A DNA stretch of 64,000 bases, from the NCBI GenBank assembly GCA_025656455.1, contig JAHXHS010000007.1:91902-155901 (forward strand), read 5' to 3'. Origin of the DNA: Candidatus Thiodiazotropha sp. (ex Epidulcina cf. delphinae). GTDB taxonomy: Bacteria > Pseudomonadota > Gammaproteobacteria > Chromatiales > Chromatiaceae. The position numbers and the translations under genes are program-made. Below are positions 44,926 through 55,064 of the stretch, piece by piece. Under the pieces are notes generated by a model. The model had not been told where the DNA came from. It worked only from the letters and a program-made list of their open reading frames with translations, and did no database searches. Each line of letters begins with the position of its first letter. Positions within the stretch are counted from its first letter, which is position 1.

Positions 44926-46707
44926 ATGCGTATCAACCGACACGACAGGGATGCCTTTACCAATCTATTGAAATCCAGTGAAGACCAGCTGATAGAGCGT
45001 ATTCTCTATTATGCGGAACGACAGGATTACACCCAGTACACATCGACCCTGAAAGAGGCTTGGCGACTCTCGATCGAAGGGCTCAGCAAGGCCATGATCG
45101 AGAGCTTGGAAAGATCCGATCTGGTGCCTGAATTCGGCCCCGAGGAGGATTTCATCGCCGACCCCGGAGCCCAGTTCGGCATGCAGGAAGCCCGGCGACA
45201 CAGAGCCAGGGGGGTCAACCTGGCGATGTTTCTCGGGCTGATGAAGTATTATCGTCAGGCCTACCTCGATCTGCTGGAGGAGATCACCGGATTCGATCAG
45301 CCCGCGGTGGTCAATCTGTTCGTGCGCCGCTTCTATGATAGAACCGAACTGGCCTATTGCACCGAATGGGCCGGGACGGATCCCGAGGCGCAGATCAAGG
45401 AGCTGAGCAGTAGCAATCTGCACCTGGCCAACGAAAAGAATAAATACCTCACCCTGTTCGAAAGCCTCTCGTCACCGGTCTTGTTGTGCGATGAGAAGGG
45501 CAAGGTGGATAACTACAACAATGCCGCCGGCCGGCTGTTGCTGGGAAGCCGCACATCCGGCGACCGCTACTATGCGGAAAAACGCCACGACCTGGATCCG
45601 CCGGAGTTGCAGGAGGAGCTTGCCCAGTTGATGTCAGCGGGCAAAAAATGTCTGGAAGTGGAAAAGACATTCCCGACCCCGGAGGGTGAAAAAACCTACG
45701 ACGTTCAGCTAGAGCGGATGCTGGACGTGAGTCAAAAATTCTCCGGTTACACCATTCTGTTCAATGACATCACCGACAGGCTGCGGTGGGCCAAACAGTT
45801 AGAGGAGATCAATCGCAAGCAGCAGGCGCTGATCGACGATCTGCAGCGGACACGCCGGCAACTGGTTCAAGCCGAAAAGATGGCAGCCATCGGGCAGTTG
45901 GCGTCAGGCGTCGCCCACGAAATCAACACCCCGACCCAATATATCGGCGACAATACCCGTTTCATGCAAGAGGCCTTTGAAGATTTGTCGGAGTACTGCA
46001 AGTTTCAAAAGCGTTTGCTGACAGCCGCCGAGCACGGCGGCCTGTCGGCAGAACTGGTCACAGAGGTCCGCGACAAGGCTGAAGAGGCCGACCTGGACTA
46101 TCTGTTCGAGGAGATCCCCCATGCGATTCGTCAATCCCAGCAGGGTGTCGAACGCATAGCCACGATCGTGTCGGCGATGAAGGAGTTCGCCCGTCCGGGG
46201 ACCAAGGAGAAAACCGATACCGATATCAACGGCGCCATCATGAGCACCGTCAACGTCTCAGCCAGCCAGTGGAAATACCACGCCGACATCGAGACCGATC
46301 TGGCTCCCGATCTGCCGTCGGTCCCCTGTGTGCCAGGGGAGTTGAATCAGGCCGTTCTGAACATTATCGTCAATGCCGCCCATGCCATTGCGGACGTGGT
46401 GGGGGAAGAGGAGCCGGCCGGTAAGGGGAGAATCACAATCCGCACCCACCGGGATGGCGACTGGATAGCGATAGACATCAGTGACACCGGATCAGGGATC
46501 CCGGATGAGATCAAATCAAAAATCTTCGACCCCTTCTTTACCACCAGGGATGTGGGCAAGGGGACAGGGCAGGGGCTGACCATCGCCTATTCGGCAATCG
46601 TGGAGAAGCACGCAGGGAAGATCGATGTAGAGAGCGCACCGGGCGGCGGGACGACCTTTGCCATTCGTCTGCCCATCACCCCCGCGGAACGAAAAAACGA
46701 GGGCTGA
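44926..46707 (+). CDS. Cytosolic PAS histidine kinase
   Basis: 593 aa from ATG 44926 with GGAG upstream. The frame opens at 44818 in the repeat element, and ATGs at 44866 and 44872 are alternatives. There is an N-terminal helical sensor of about 150 residues without recognisable domain ([45 protein letters not shown]), then PAS (about 165-285), a coiled coil, and a HisKA core with H-box [10 protein letters not shown]-box [10 protein letters not shown], and G boxes DTGSGIP and GKGTGQGL. The core shares HEINTPxQYIGDN and FARPG with the kinase at 32233-34092. No membrane helix and no adjacent receiver. Confidence 0.87.
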   Translation: MRINRHDRDAFTNLLKSSEDQLIERILYYAERQDYTQYTSTLKEAWRLSIEGLSKAMIESLERSDLVPEFGPEEDFIADPGAQFGMQEARRHRARGVNLAMFLGLMKYYRQAYLDLLEEITGFDQPAVVNLFVRRFYDRTELAYCTEWAGTDPEAQIKELSSSNLHLANEKNKYLTLFESLSSPVLLCDEKGKVDNYNNAAGRLLLGSRTSGDRYYAEKRHDLDPPELQEELAQLMSAGKKCLEVEKTFPTPEGEKTYDVQLERMLDVSQKFSGYTILFNDITDRLRWAKQLEEINRKQQALIDDLQRTRRQLVQAEKMAAIGQLASGVAHEINTPTQYIGDNTRFMQEAFEDLSEYCKFQKRLLTAAEHGGLSAELVTEVRDKAEEADLDYLFEEIPHAIRQSQQGVERIATIVSAMKEFARPGTKEKTDTDINGAIMSTVNVSASQWKYHADIETDLAPDLPSVPCVPGELNQAVLNIIVNAAHAIADVVGEEEPAGKGRITIRTHRDGDWIAIDISDTGSGIPDEIKSKIFDPFFTTRDVGKGTGQGLTIAYSAIVEKHAGKIDVESAPGGGTTFAIRLPITPAERKNEG

Positions 46708-47529
46708 ATGAGGCGGGGAGGTGACTGAGTCCTTTTCCGATGCAGCGGCTATTCGTCGGCTGCATAGTATAAAAGCAAGCTAAAAAAGCCCTGGTGGATT
46801 TGTAAAAAAACCTGACGATTCCGGTCATCTGTAGAAACGTTAATTGGTCGCCTATTCATGCGCTTTCTGTTGTCAGTTCGATCAGGGGAAGAACCAACAA
46901 GATTAACAATAAATGCTTTTCTCATAACAGCTTCTGTCCTGAACTAAATACGGTCTCTGCATGATCCAATAGTCGCCTACGCCAATCCTGGATCTGGTTT
47001 GGGTGTACATCATGAAATTCAAGTTACCTGTCTGATGAAATCTCATAACTCATAATCAATCCTAAACACGTGTCAAAGGTGTCGGAAAAATAAACACATA
47101 TTTATACACTAAATTCGTAATTCAGCAGTCAATAAAGAACTAGATTAATAAAGTGTTGCCAACAGACAAGCATGCTGATAGATAACACAATGTAAAACAT
47201 ACAAAAACTGTGCAAGATAGCATCACGTTCAAGCTTGTCGGAATAGTTAACACCAATAAAGTATTTTATTCATTTGGATATTATGGCTGGATGTAATGCA
47301 TTGATTTTTACTATGAATAAACACTTGGCATCCAATATGCTCATAAAAATTGTGCTTTTCTGAATTGTAATTCAGACGGTGCAATCTGGATACGGAAAGC
47401 GTCAGTGGACGACAAGCTTGGAGAAGAATAATTCTTCTTCCATGATTTTTTTGATTGCTTGGATGATAAATACAATTCCAGAGATTCGTCTGTCCTCAAG
47501 TATCAATCTAACGACTCGAGGTGAATCGA
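46708..47529. other. Long AT-rich upstream region of the tad locus
   Basis: About 820 bp without a convincing gene; it is clearly more AT-rich than the flanking genes. It holds a sigma-54-like promoter at 47325-47341 and stretches of A/T runs that could bend DNA. No ORF has a ribosome-binding site or recognisable product. Confidence 0.7.
47325..47341 (+). promoter_or_regulatory. Sigma-54-type -24/-12 promoter candidate for the flp operon
   Basis: The sequence TTGGCATCCAATATGCT has GG and GC dinucleotides 12 bases apart, the spacing of sigma-54 promoters; the -24 box TTGGCA matches well and the -12 box ATGCT differs by one base from TTGCW. It is about 190 bp upstream of the pilin start, leaving a long leader. 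Confidence 0.5.
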
Positions 47530-47706
47530 ATGAAACAATTCCTATTGAAACTTTGGCAAGATGAAGCGGGTGCGGAGACTGCTGAATGGTTGGTTATTGT
47601 GGCAGTGTTAGTGGTTATTGCACTTGCTGTTTATAACACTGAGCTGCAAACCGGGCTGAGTGCTTTAGTTGCCGAGATCACCACTCTGCTCGGTACTATT
47701 ATCTGA
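47530..47706 (+). CDS. flp: Flp-type pilin subunit
   Basis: 58 aa from ATG 47530 (GAGGTG six bases before; GTG 47521 is a weaker alternative). The basic leader KQFLLKLWQDEAG is followed by the processing site G-AETAEW and a hydrophobic stretch (LVIVAVLVVIALAV). Glu at +5 is conserved, but the usual Tyr/Phe after it is Trp. A short polar C-terminus follows. Major subunit of the Tad (Flp) pilus, cleaved by the prepilin peptidase encoded next. Confidence 0.88.
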   Translation: MKQFLLKLWQDEAGAETAEWLVIVAVLVVIALAVYNTELQTGLSALVAEITTLLGTII

Positions 47707-47826
47707 TCAAGCACTGGACCTATATCCCAGGTTTGGCTTGGGACGCTTCAAATCAAATCTGGGGGTAGTTGGTGTTTCACGGTGACCGGATTATCTGTCT
47801 TAGATAATCCGGTATGGGGACAAATT

Positions 47827-48378
47827 ATGCTGCGGGTTGGTGATATGGAAAACACGCTTCCAATGCTGTTAGTAGCTGGCGTTGCATCGGTCTGCGATCT
47901 GCGCACCGGCAAGATACCCAATCCATTGATTCTTGCGAGTCTGCTCTTCGGTCTCGGCATCACGTTTCTTAACCGGGGCACTGACGGTCTGCTCATGAGT
48001 CTTGCGGGATTTGTTACGGGTTTCCTGCTGTTATTGCCAGGATACCTTCTACGCTTTACCGGCGCTGGCGATCTAAAACTGTTGGCTACTCTAGGCGTAT
48101 ACGGTGGCCCCGGCATAATCCTGGGTGTTTTCATAATATCAGTGATTGCCGGCGCCATTTTCATCTTAATGAAGATCGTATGGAGAACCCTCGACAGACA
48201 AAATATTCTCTCCTGGCGACAGACATCGATAGTGCCAACCCTGCTGATGACGGGACAGTTTGATGTTCTCTTTTCAAAAGGGAGTGCGGTGCTAAAACAA
48301 CGATTACCCATGGCGCCGTTCTATGCCCTGGGTTGTACCCTATTCATCCTCATTCAACTGATCCAGGCGGATGGTTAA
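47827..48378 (+). CDS. cpaA: Prepilin peptidase TadV/CpaA
   Basis: 183 aa from ATG 47827 (GGGGA at 6 bases; GTG 47782 and ATG 47845 are possible). Four to five helices. The catalytic Asp pair is in VCDLRTGKIPN and FTGAGDLKLLA (motif GxGDxK), typical of the A24A minimal peptidases of Tad systems. It cleaves the Flp leader in the inner membrane. Its end overlaps the ATPase gene by 8 bp. Confidence 0.9.
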   Translation: MLRVGDMENTLPMLLVAGVASVCDLRTGKIPNPLILASLLFGLGITFLNRGTDGLLMSLAGFVTGFLLLLPGYLLRFTGAGDLKLLATLGVYGGPGIILGVFIISVIAGAIFILMKIVWRTLDRQNILSWRQTSIVPTLLMTGQFDVLFSKGSAVLKQRLPMAPFYALGCTLFILIQLIQADG

Positions 48379-49738
48379 GCGTGTGTTTCAAGCAACCCAC
48401 GACATAGTGACAAAAACTTCTCCTGAGCAAGCGCCAGAAGCTATGACAGTCAGTGAGTCGCCGCTACAGGCGGATGTTTACCGGCTGACACCAAAACCTA
48501 CCTGCCTGGCGGATACCGCGCTCTCACCATGGCTGCTTGCTGACTTGGCCTGTAAACACCTCGCGGAGTCCTCGGTATTGGATATGGGCGAACTGGCCAG
48601 ACGGTTGACCTTGCCGGGCATAGTGGTGGAGGAGTTGTTGCGGTTGCTGCGCGCCCAGGGCCGGGTTGAGTTGAGCGGCCAGCGGGAACACAGTCCACTG
48701 TTGCGCTTTAATCTGACGCAGCGGGGGCGAACCAGCGTGGCTGAAGCCTTGCAGCGGGAGGGATATGTAGGACCAGCTCCGATAACCCGGGAACATTACG
48801 AAAGGGTGTTGACAACACAATCACCCAGGCGCTTCCCGCTTACTTATAGCCAGTTCGAAGCGCTGTTTGCCGATACGGTCATCGATCCGGCATTGATCGG
48901 CCGCCTGGGGCCGGCTATTCATTCCGGCCGGGCGATCTTTATCTATGGTCAACCGGGTACCGGCAAGAGCTTCATCGCTCGGCGCTTGAAACGGGCCATT
49001 GGTCCACCGATTCTGCTGCCATACGCCCTGGTCGTGGGCGACAACATCATCCGTATTTTCGATCCGGGCGTGCACTATCCATTGAAACGGGATGCTGCGC
49101 AGCAGAGCCCACGTCTACAGCAGGGTGTCGATCCCCGTTTTATCTGGTGCGAACGACCTGTGGTTGTCGGCGCTGGAGAACTGACCCTGGAGATGCTCGA
49201 TCTCCAGTACAACAGCTCGAAGCGTGTTTACACTGCTCCGTTGCAGCTCAAGGCCAATGGCGGCCTGTTGATCATCGACGACCTCGGACGGCAGCGCATA
49301 CCGCCGGAGTCTCTGCTCAACCGCTGGATACTGCCGATGGAAGAGCGCTGTGATCTGCTCTCGCTGAACAGCGGAGAACGTTTTAGCGTCCCCTTCGAAT
49401 TGACCTTGATCTTCTCTACCAATTTTGAACCGACAACACTGGCGGACGAGGCCTTTCTACGCCGCATCGGCTATAAGGTCCGTTTTCAGGCATCCACCCT
49501 CGCGGAGTACGAAAAAATCTGGCGCCAGAGTTGCGCGCAATTTGCCATCGAATTCGATCGGGGTTGCTTGGATTTTGTCACCGGGGAACTCTATACCGAA
49601 CATCGGATGCCAATGTTGCCTTGCCATCCAAGGGATCTCTTGCAACTTGCCATGGACTACAGGCGCTATATGGGAGGCGGTCCGATAGACCGTGAATCCC
49701 TGTGTTGGGCCTGGCAGAACTATTTCCTGGAGGTTTAG
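48371..49738 (+). CDS. AAA-type ATPase in the tad locus
   Basis: 455 aa. The N-terminal half (about 1-150) has a winged-helix-like region (LDMGELARRLTLPGIVVEELLRLLRAQGRVEL). The ATPase domain has Walker A GQPGTGKS (about residue 197), Walker B GGLLIIDDLG and arginine-finger-like RRIGYKVRF. It resembles MoxR/DnaC-like AAA proteins, not TadA. It is not one of the standard tad genes, but is overlapped by cpaA and followed by cpaB within 4 bp, so it is an integral part of the operon. Possibly it regulates assembly. Role unknown. Confidence 0.85.
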   Translation: MVKRVFQATHDIVTKTSPEQAPEAMTVSESPLQADVYRLTPKPTCLADTALSPWLLADLACKHLAESSVLDMGELARRLTLPGIVVEELLRLLRAQGRVELSGQREHSPLLRFNLTQRGRTSVAEALQREGYVGPAPITREHYERVLTTQSPRRFPLTYSQFEALFADTVIDPALIGRLGPAIHSGRAIFIYGQPGTGKSFIARRLKRAIGPPILLPYALVVGDNIIRIFDPGVHYPLKRDAAQQSPRLQQGVDPRFIWCERPVVVGAGELTLEMLDLQYNSSKRVYTAPLQLKANGGLLIIDDLGRQRIPPESLLNRWILPMEERCDLLSLNSGERFSVPFELTLIFSTNFEPTTLADEAFLRRIGYKVRFQASTLAEYEKIWRQSCAQFAIEFDRGCLDFVTGELYTEHRMPMLPCHPRDLLQLAMDYRRYMGGGPIDRESLCWAWQNYFLEV

Positions 49739-49742
49739 GACT

Positions 49743-50522
49743 ATGAAGGTTAGAGCCATAATCACGCTTTTCATCTCCTTGTGCATGGCAGGGCTGGCGG
49801 CCATGGTTGCCAACAGCTGGATCAGCCAGAGACTGGGCGCCGTGGAGCAGAAGGATCAGGCTGGCCAGGTGGTGGTCGCCACGGCGGATCTCCCGGTCGG
49901 CACCAAGCTTGACGCCACCCACCTCAAGGTTATACCGCTGCCTCGTGAAGCGATCTCCGTCGGCAATCTCACGAGTCTGGATGACGTCATTGGTAGGGTG
50001 GTTACCCAGCCCCTATATAGCGGGGAGATCTTGTTGGAAAAGCGCCTGACCTTGCATGAAGGGGGCAGCCCTCTGGCTGTGGTGATCGAAAGCGGTAAGC
50101 GAGCGCTGACCGTGCGGGTCAATGACGTGATCGGTGTGGCCGGTTTTCTGCTGCCGAGTAGTCGGGTTGATGTGGTTTCCACCAAGCGTGGATCGGGAAA
50201 TCGTAGCACTGTATCCAAAACCATCGTCGAGAACTTGAAGGTGCTGGCCGTGGATCAGACCGTGAGTTCCGACAAGAACGATCCGGTGATCGTGCGCGCC
50301 GTCACCCTGGAGGTGACGCCCAAACAGGCGGAGCTGGTCGTCAAGGCCACCGAGGAGGGTAAGGTTCAGCTGACCCTGCGAAATCCCTTGGACATGGCGA
50401 TGCGCGACCTCGGAACTGATCAGACAAAGGCCGTACGCCCTGTTTCAAAACGTCGCTCTTACGGATACCGGGTGGATGTAATCAAGGGTATTAAAAAGAG
50501 CCGAATCTTGGTGACCAAATGA
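49743..50522 (+). CDS. cpaB: Flp pilus assembly protein CpaB/RcpC
   Basis: 259 aa from ATG 49743. One N-terminal helix (IITLFISLCMAGLAAMVA) is followed by a SAF domain (VVVATADLPVGTKLDATHLKVIPLPREAI) and the RcpC/CpaB domain (GKRALTVRVNDVIGVAGFLLPSSRVDVVSTKRGSG). It is a periplasmic component that links the secretin to the inner machinery. The stop overlaps the secretin start (ATGA). Confidence 0.93.
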   Translation: MKVRAIITLFISLCMAGLAAMVANSWISQRLGAVEQKDQAGQVVVATADLPVGTKLDATHLKVIPLPREAISVGNLTSLDDVIGRVVTQPLYSGEILLEKRLTLHEGGSPLAVVIESGKRALTVRVNDVIGVAGFLLPSSRVDVVSTKRGSGNRSTVSKTIVENLKVLAVDQTVSSDKNDPVIVRAVTLEVTPKQAELVVKATEEGKVQLTLRNPLDMAMRDLGTDQTKAVRPVSKRRSYGYRVDVIKGIKKSRILVTK

Positions 50523-52144
50523 ATAGCGAGAGAGTGTCAGTCATGGACAACAAAATTAACATGACCAATTTGGTTTATTGTCGACCGGTTGCAAAAGCTT
50601 CAACACTTGAACAAAGAGGGAGCGGGTACTGCTTATGGTTCTGTTTTGTTACCGCTGTGTTGCTCGCCATGATGCCGTGCTTGCTTTTCGCCGAGATGTA
50701 TCCGGAACATCCCTATGTGACATCCCACGAAGAGCAACAGAGCCTGGCTGTCCCTTTGCACAAATCCATCGTGATTAAGCTGCCCAATCCAGTAGGACGG
50801 GTTTCGGTGGCGAATCCTGAATTGGTGGATATGCTGGTTATCAATTCACGGGAGATCTACCTGGTAGGAAAAAGACTGGGGACGACCAATGCCATCCTGT
50901 GGGATAGGGCGAAGCGTGTCCAGGAGATCATTGGCCTGCAGGTAACCCACGATCTTGCCGGTCTGAAGCAGAAGCTGCACCGCTTTCTGCCAGGAGAAAA
51001 TATCCAAGTGGCGTCTTCCCAGGAGAGTATTGTCTTGAGCGGCGAAGTCTCCAGTCCGCAGAAGATGAGTGCTGCATTGGATCTGGCCAAAACCTATCTC
51101 ATGGATGAAGAGCGGCAGAACGGCAAGGGTGATAACGGCTCGCAATTGTTGAATCTGCTACAGATAGGCGGGGCGCAGCAAGTGTTGCTTGAAGTCAAGG
51201 TGGCCGAGATATCACGCAGCCTGGTGCGAAGGCTCGATATCGATTTCAGTGCCTTTTCAACGGATTCATCCTGGAGTCTGGGTGCTGTCAATGGCGGCGC
51301 GACTTTTCCTGATGCGATCATCAGCGATCCGGTGTTGGGGGATGTGCGTGTGCCGCACTTTTCCGGCCAGGTTTGGGGACCTGCCGTAACCGAACTCGCG
51401 CCGAGCGAGAGCACGATCGAGAATACAGGCGTTTTCATGCAGTATCTGAGCGGTGACTTTTTTCTCGAATTGGTGATCGATGCGGCCAAGAATAAGGGGT
51501 TGGCCAAGGTGTTGGCTGAGCCCAACCTGACGACCCTGAGTGGCCAGGAGGCCAAATTCATCTCCGGTGGCGAGTTCCCGATCCCCGTACCGCAAGACAA
51601 TGGCAGCGTGACCGTTAAGTTTAAAGAGTACGGCGTGGGGCTGATCTTTGTTCCCGTGGTGCTCGATTCGGGTCTGGTCAGTCTGAAGGTCAATGTCTCC
51701 GTATCGGAATTGGCGGATGATAACGCCTTGAGACTCGGCTTTGCCGAAGGGCTCTCTTCCACCAATTATTTCATCCCGGCGCTGAGGAAGCGGGCTGCCA
51801 ATGCCACCGTGGAAGTGCCGAGCGGCCAGACCATTGCAATCGCCGGCCTGATCAGTGAAAACCTGCGCGAGAATCTGCGTAAATTTCCTGGTCTGGGCGA
51901 TCTTCCTATCCTGGGTAATCTGTTTCGCAGTCAGGAGTTTGTCAAAGGCCAGACTGAGCTGGTGATCTTTGTCACCCCGCGTTTGGCAAAAGCGTTCGAT
52001 TCCGAACTGGCGAAACTGCCCACCGACGATTTCGTGGAGCCGAACGATACTGAATTTTACCTGTTGGGCAAGATGGAGGGCCGCCGCCCCTCACTAGGGC
52101 CTGATAAAACAGGAGCCGAAGGTAAGTTCGGCCATGAACTCTGA
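50519..52144 (+). CDS. cpaC: Secretin RcpA/CpaC
   Basis: 541 aa from ATG 50519; an internal ATG at 50543 is possible. Signal segment (FCFVTAVLLAMMPCLLFA), BON-like N-terminal domain (SIVIKLPNPVGRVSVANPELVDMLVINSREIYLVGKRLGTTNAILWD), an N1-type domain, then the secretin core ending in SGQTIAIAGLISENLRENLRKFPGLGDLPILGNLFRSQEFVKGQTELVIFVTPRL. It forms the outer-membrane pore for the Flp pilus. Confidence 0.95.
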   Translation: MNSERVSVMDNKINMTNLVYCRPVAKASTLEQRGSGYCLWFCFVTAVLLAMMPCLLFAEMYPEHPYVTSHEEQQSLAVPLHKSIVIKLPNPVGRVSVANPELVDMLVINSREIYLVGKRLGTTNAILWDRAKRVQEIIGLQVTHDLAGLKQKLHRFLPGENIQVASSQESIVLSGEVSSPQKMSAALDLAKTYLMDEERQNGKGDNGSQLLNLLQIGGAQQVLLEVKVAEISRSLVRRLDIDFSAFSTDSSWSLGAVNGGATFPDAIISDPVLGDVRVPHFSGQVWGPAVTELAPSESTIENTGVFMQYLSGDFFLELVIDAAKNKGLAKVLAEPNLTTLSGQEAKFISGGEFPIPVPQDNGSVTVKFKEYGVGLIFVPVVLDSGLVSLKVNVSVSELADDNALRLGFAEGLSSTNYFIPALRKRAANATVEVPSGQTIAIAGLISENLRENLRKFPGLGDLPILGNLFRSQEFVKGQTELVIFVTPRLAKAFDSELAKLPTDDFVEPNDTEFYLLGKMEGRRPSLGPDKTGAEGKFGHEL

Positions 52145-52164
52145 TCAATGCCGGAGAGCGTGCC

Positions 52165-52446
52165 ATGCCTAGATTCAAACAATACATACACGACCTGACA
52201 TCTGCCGTTCTGATGCTGAGCGCGAGCACATTACTTGCCGGATGTGAATCCACGCCGACGGCTCTGGAGCGGAGTTTTGGTTCCTCCGTGCGCAACATGA
52301 TCGAACTGCAGACCGCTCAACCGGGTTACCGGGGACACGGCATGGATGGGCAGAAGGGTGAAGCCGTATGGCATAGCTACAGAGAGGAGGTGGCTGATCC
52401 CAAAAAGGTGGAACAGAGCATCATACAGATCCAATTGGGTAAATAG
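52165..52446 (+). CDS. Small lipoprotein of the tad locus (RcpB/CpaD-position)
   Basis: 93 aa. A lipoprotein signal with lipobox LLAGC (Cys about residue 27) is followed by a short polar domain (ALERSFGSSVRNMIELQTAQPGYRG, EVADPKKVEQSIIQIQLGK). It occupies the place where CpaD or RcpB lipoprotein pilotins are found between secretin and TadZ, but it is shorter than those. Candidate secretin pilotin or partner. Confidence 0.75.
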   Translation: MPRFKQYIHDLTSAVLMLSASTLLAGCESTPTALERSFGSSVRNMIELQTAQPGYRGHGMDGQKGEAVWHSYREEVADPKKVEQSIIQIQLGK

Positions 52447-52476
52447 CTTCAACGTAAACATTCAGTCAAGAAAGAT

Positions 52477-53676
52477 ATGTTACACAAAAGCGATATCATG
52501 TTGCTTGGTCGCTCCCGGGACGCCGTGTCAGGTATCAGTGGCATGCTGGAAGGACAACGATTGTTTTCTTTGAAGACCCATGTCTTCGGAAACGGCCGGA
52601 GCATACCTTGGGACGACAGTGAACGCGATCCCATGCCCCATGTATTGGCGTTATGTCTGGATGGGAATTGGCAAACTTCTCTGCCTGCCATTTTGCAGGC
52701 TCTGCCGGCCAAAAAACCGCCCTTTCTGGTGCTCAGTCCAGGCACTAATATCGAACTGTTGAGATGCGCCATGCAGGCAGGCGCGCGGGATGTGTTGTCG
52801 CCACCTTATGAGGTGGGAAACCTGACCGCGCGACTGGTTGAACTGGGCCGTGAAGGAGAAGCGACGATGACGGAGAGTTCCGCGCGGCTTCTCGCCTTCA
52901 TCAACGCCAAAGGCGGCAGCGGCGCCAGTTTTCTTGCGGCCAATGTGGCGGCAGCGTTGGCAGGCAAACGCGACCGGAAAACGGTACTGCTCGATTTTGA
53001 TATCCAGTTTGGGGGATTGCCGATCTATCTCAACATGAATCCGGGAGGGGGTCTGATAAAGGCCCTGGAATTCTCGGATACGTTGGATAGCGCCGCTCTG
53101 CCGGGTTATGTACAGGTGCACGAGAGCGGCCTGCATCTTTTCTCCTCGGCCAAAAGGGAGTTGGTCCTGCCCGATGAGATCGCCGAGGAGCGCATCGTCC
53201 ATCTGCTTGACGTATTGGACGCTACTTATCAGGAGATCATTATCGATCTGCCACGGCGTATTGACCGTCCCTCTGCTGCGATCCTCGAACGGCTCGATCA
53301 GGTGGTGGTGGTTGCCCAGCAATCCGTTACCCATATGCAGGACACCAAACGGTTGCTGACTATCCTGAATGATCATTTGGGTATTTCCGCAGAGCGGGTG
53401 CTGATCGTCGTCAATCGATATAGCAAGAAGTCGGAGGTGCGTAACGAGGATTTCAAAAACGCCTTTCCCGATGTGGCCATCGAAACCATTCCCAGCGATT
53501 ACGCCCATGTTTCGGCATCCATCAACCTGGGGGTTCCGGTAGTGGATGGTGCGGCCCGCTCTTCGCTGGCCAAAGCCATTCTCAATTTGAGTAGCCGTCT
53601 TCTGTCCAATGGCGAACCAGCGCATAAACGCACTGGCGGTATGCTTGGCTGGCTGGGATTGCAGGCAAGGCGTTGA
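52477..53676 (+). CDS. tadZ: TadZ/CpaE pilus-localising ATPase-like protein
   Basis: 399 aa. An N-terminal receiver-like domain without canonical Asp pattern (about 1-125) precedes a MinD/ParA-like domain. The deviant Walker A reads NAKGGSGASF: the first Lys is present, but the Lys before the final Ser is replaced by Ala, so nucleotide hydrolysis may be weak, as noted for TadZ proteins. The Walker A' DFDIQFGG and the IIDLPRRIDRPS blocks are present. It directs the Tad apparatus to the cell pole. Confidence 0.9.
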   Translation: MLHKSDIMLLGRSRDAVSGISGMLEGQRLFSLKTHVFGNGRSIPWDDSERDPMPHVLALCLDGNWQTSLPAILQALPAKKPPFLVLSPGTNIELLRCAMQAGARDVLSPPYEVGNLTARLVELGREGEATMTESSARLLAFINAKGGSGASFLAANVAAALAGKRDRKTVLLDFDIQFGGLPIYLNMNPGGGLIKALEFSDTLDSAALPGYVQVHESGLHLFSSAKRELVLPDEIAEERIVHLLDVLDATYQEIIIDLPRRIDRPSAAILERLDQVVVVAQQSVTHMQDTKRLLTILNDHLGISAERVLIVVNRYSKKSEVRNEDFKNAFPDVAIETIPSDYAHVSASINLGVPVVDGAARSSLAKAILNLSSRLLSNGEPAHKRTGGMLGWLGLQARR

Positions 53677-53687
53677 GGTAATGAGCG

Positions 53688-55064
53688 ATGCGTTTTAACG
53701 GAAGCAATATGAAGCCGGAAGGTACTGCCCTGGCTTCCACGGCCGGCAGGCTGTCACCCACTTCAGGGAGGCTTGGTTCGGGAATGCATGCCGGCCTCTC
53801 GCAAAACGAAAAGGAGTGGAAGCAGGAAATTATACATCGTCTCGTGAAAATGCTCGACCTGCCTATGCTGGTCAACTTGAGCGATGTCGAAGCGCGCAGC
53901 CTGATTCGGGAGAGCTGTGAGAGCGTCATGGCGCAGGAGTCGCTGCCGTTCAATATACCCACCCGCCAGCGCATCATGCGGGAGATCGAAAACGAGATCC
54001 TCGGTCTCGGCCCTCTGGAGCAGTTGCTCAGCGATGCAACCATTTCGGACATCCTGGTCAACGGACCGGGCCAAGTCTACATAGAGAGACACGGCAAGCT
54101 GGAACTTTCAACGGTCCATTTCGATAGTGACCTGCACCTGATGACCGTCATCGACCGCATCGTTTCGCGTGTCGGCCGGCGTATCGACGAGTCGTCGCCC
54201 ATGGTGGACGCCCGTCTGCAGGATGGTTCCCGCGTCAACGTCATCATTCCCCCTCTTGCCATTGACGGCCCCCAGCTCTCCGTTCGGCGTTTTTCCGTTG
54301 AGTGCCTGACCATGGAGCACCTGATAGCGTTGCATGAGCTGACACCATCCATCGCCAAGGTGCTGGAAGCGATCGTGCGCGCCCGGCTCAATGTGTTGAT
54401 CTCCGGCGGTACTGGCTCGGGCAAGACAACCTTGCTGAATGTGCTCTCCAGCTTCATTCCACCGGATGAACGCATTGTCACCATTGAGGATTCCGCGGAA
54501 CTGCAGTTACAGCAACCCCACAAAGTCCGCTTGGAGACCCGTCCCCCCAACATTGAGGGCAAGGGTGAAGTGACCCAGCGGGATCTGGTGCGTAACAGTC
54601 TGCGCATGCGGCCGGACCGCATCATTATCGGTGAAGTGCGTGGTCCCGAAGCCCTGGATATGTTGCAGGCAATGAATACCGGACACGATGGCTCTCTTAC
54701 CACCATTCATGCCAATTCAGCCCGGGATGCCATGATCAGGGTGGAAAGCATGGTGGCAATGAGCGGAATCGAATTGCCGACCCGGCAGGTTCGCGGACAG
54801 ATCTCCTCGGCCCTGGACATCATCATTCAGCTGGAGCGGCAAGAGGATGGTGTGCGCCGGCTGACCAGCATACAGGAGGTCCAGGGATTGGAGGGGGAGG
54901 TCATTACCCTCTCCGAGATCTTCAGCTTTCAACGCCGGGGCATGGATAGAGATGGCGCGGTTGTGGGGGATTTCGTGGCAACCGGTGTAGTGCCCAAATT
55001 CCAGGGTCGACTGCGTCAACGGGGTCTGGATATCGGCCTCGAGGTGTATGAGCCAGCAGTTTAA
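53688..55064 (+). CDS. tadA: Tad secretion ATPase TadA/CpaF
   Basis: 458 aa from ATG 53688. A VirB11/PulE-type ATPase: LGPLEQLLSDATISDILVNGPGQVYIERHGKLE, Walker A SGGTGSGKTTLL (about residue 240), Asp box EDSAELQL, Walker B HDGSLTTIHANS. It is cytosolic and powers pilus assembly with TadB and TadC. The stop overlaps the next start. Confidence 0.95.
   Translation: MRFNGSNMKPEGTALASTAGRLSPTSGRLGSGMHAGLSQNEKEWKQEIIHRLVKMLDLPMLVNLSDVEARSLIRESCESVMAQESLPFNIPTRQRIMREIENEILGLGPLEQLLSDATISDILVNGPGQVYIERHGKLELSTVHFDSDLHLMTVIDRIVSRVGRRIDESSPMVDARLQDGSRVNVIIPPLAIDGPQLSVRRFSVECLTMEHLIALHELTPSIAKVLEAIVRARLNVLISGGTGSGKTTLLNVLSSFIPPDERIVTIEDSAELQLQQPHKVRLETRPPNIEGKGEVTQRDLVRNSLRMRPDRIIIGEVRGPEALDMLQAMNTGHDGSLTTIHANSARDAMIRVESMVAMSGIELPTRQVRGQISSALDIIIQLERQEDGVRRLTSIQEVQGLEGEVITLSEIFSFQRRGMDRDGAVVGDFVATGVVPKFQGRLRQRGLDIGLEVYEPAV

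Noticed and set aside
47379..47564. 61-aa frame overlapping the Flp pilin start
   Set aside because: No ribosome-binding site or recognisable sequence; it runs out of frame across the pilin leader.
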